From assembly GCA_964556885.1 (NCBI GenBank), contig CAZKYP010000109.1, positions 1-11,375 of the forward strand: DNA of 11,375 nt, read 5' to 3'. Position numbers and translations under genes: made by a program. Within the stretch, counting starts at the first letter, position 1. Each line of letters starts with the position of its first letter. Of this stretch, positions 11,350-11,375 are shown piece after piece. The notes under the pieces were generated by a model. It was not told the DNA's origin. It was given only the letters and a program-made list of their open reading frames with translations, and searched no databases. The DNA comes from CAZKYP01 sp964556885. Lineage in GTDB: Bacteria > Planctomycetota > Phycisphaerae > Sedimentisphaerales > Anaerobacaceae.

Positions 11350-11375
11350 CCAGGAACGCAGATTGAAAACCGAAC

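Overview
This window looks like bacterial chromosome from a Gram-negative-type (double-membrane) organism. Two lipoprotein genes, a signal-peptide protein and a complete MCE lipid-transport operon imply an outer membrane. The gene mix suggests a Planctomycetota/Phycisphaerae-like bacterium: an EF-G paralogue, a Dps-like ferritin, and AT-rich spacers full of TCAATAATCAATT-type repeats. That assignment is inference, because no rRNA or other decisive marker is present. No tRNA, rRNA, CRISPR array, IS element or phage gene was seen.

Left part (1-2270). The window opens inside a Dps-like (DPSL) ferritin gene on the plus strand, followed by a hairpin. An AT-rich integral-membrane acyltransferase-3 gene lies on the minus strand. 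A DUF2007 gene, also minus, has a near-consensus promoter and perhaps a 49-codon ORF immediately downstream.

Middle part (2271-4777). A promoter facing the other way, with a leader of about 200 nt, serves an unrecognised lipoprotein. Next comes a spacer holding degraded repeats and the C-terminal remnant of a hexapeptide-repeat acyltransferase on the minus strand. It is followed by an unrecognised secreted protein with its own promoter. A complete EF-G-like translational GTPase (4778-6808) is visibly more GC-rich than its neighbours.

Right part (6809-11375). A minus-strand four-gene MCE operon converges on the EF-G gene. In transcription order it encodes a STAS-MlaE permease fusion, an MlaF ATPase, a PqiB/MlaD-type MCE protein and a PqiC-type lipoprotein. 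Junctions are tight (4-nt gap, 63-nt gap, ATGA overlap). Together they should form an ATP-driven machine moving lipids between the inner and outer membranes. A 675-bp divergent spacer with a 30-bp perfect repeat, a long hairpin and the csp promoter separates it from a cold-shock protein gene.

I did not find a clear new multi-gene defence or mobile system. The items best worth a second look are the repeat-rich spacer, the csp leader with two mutually exclusive helices, the decayed acyltransferase remnant, the STAS domain lacking a phospho-acceptor, and a 23-residue tandem repeat in the MCE protein.
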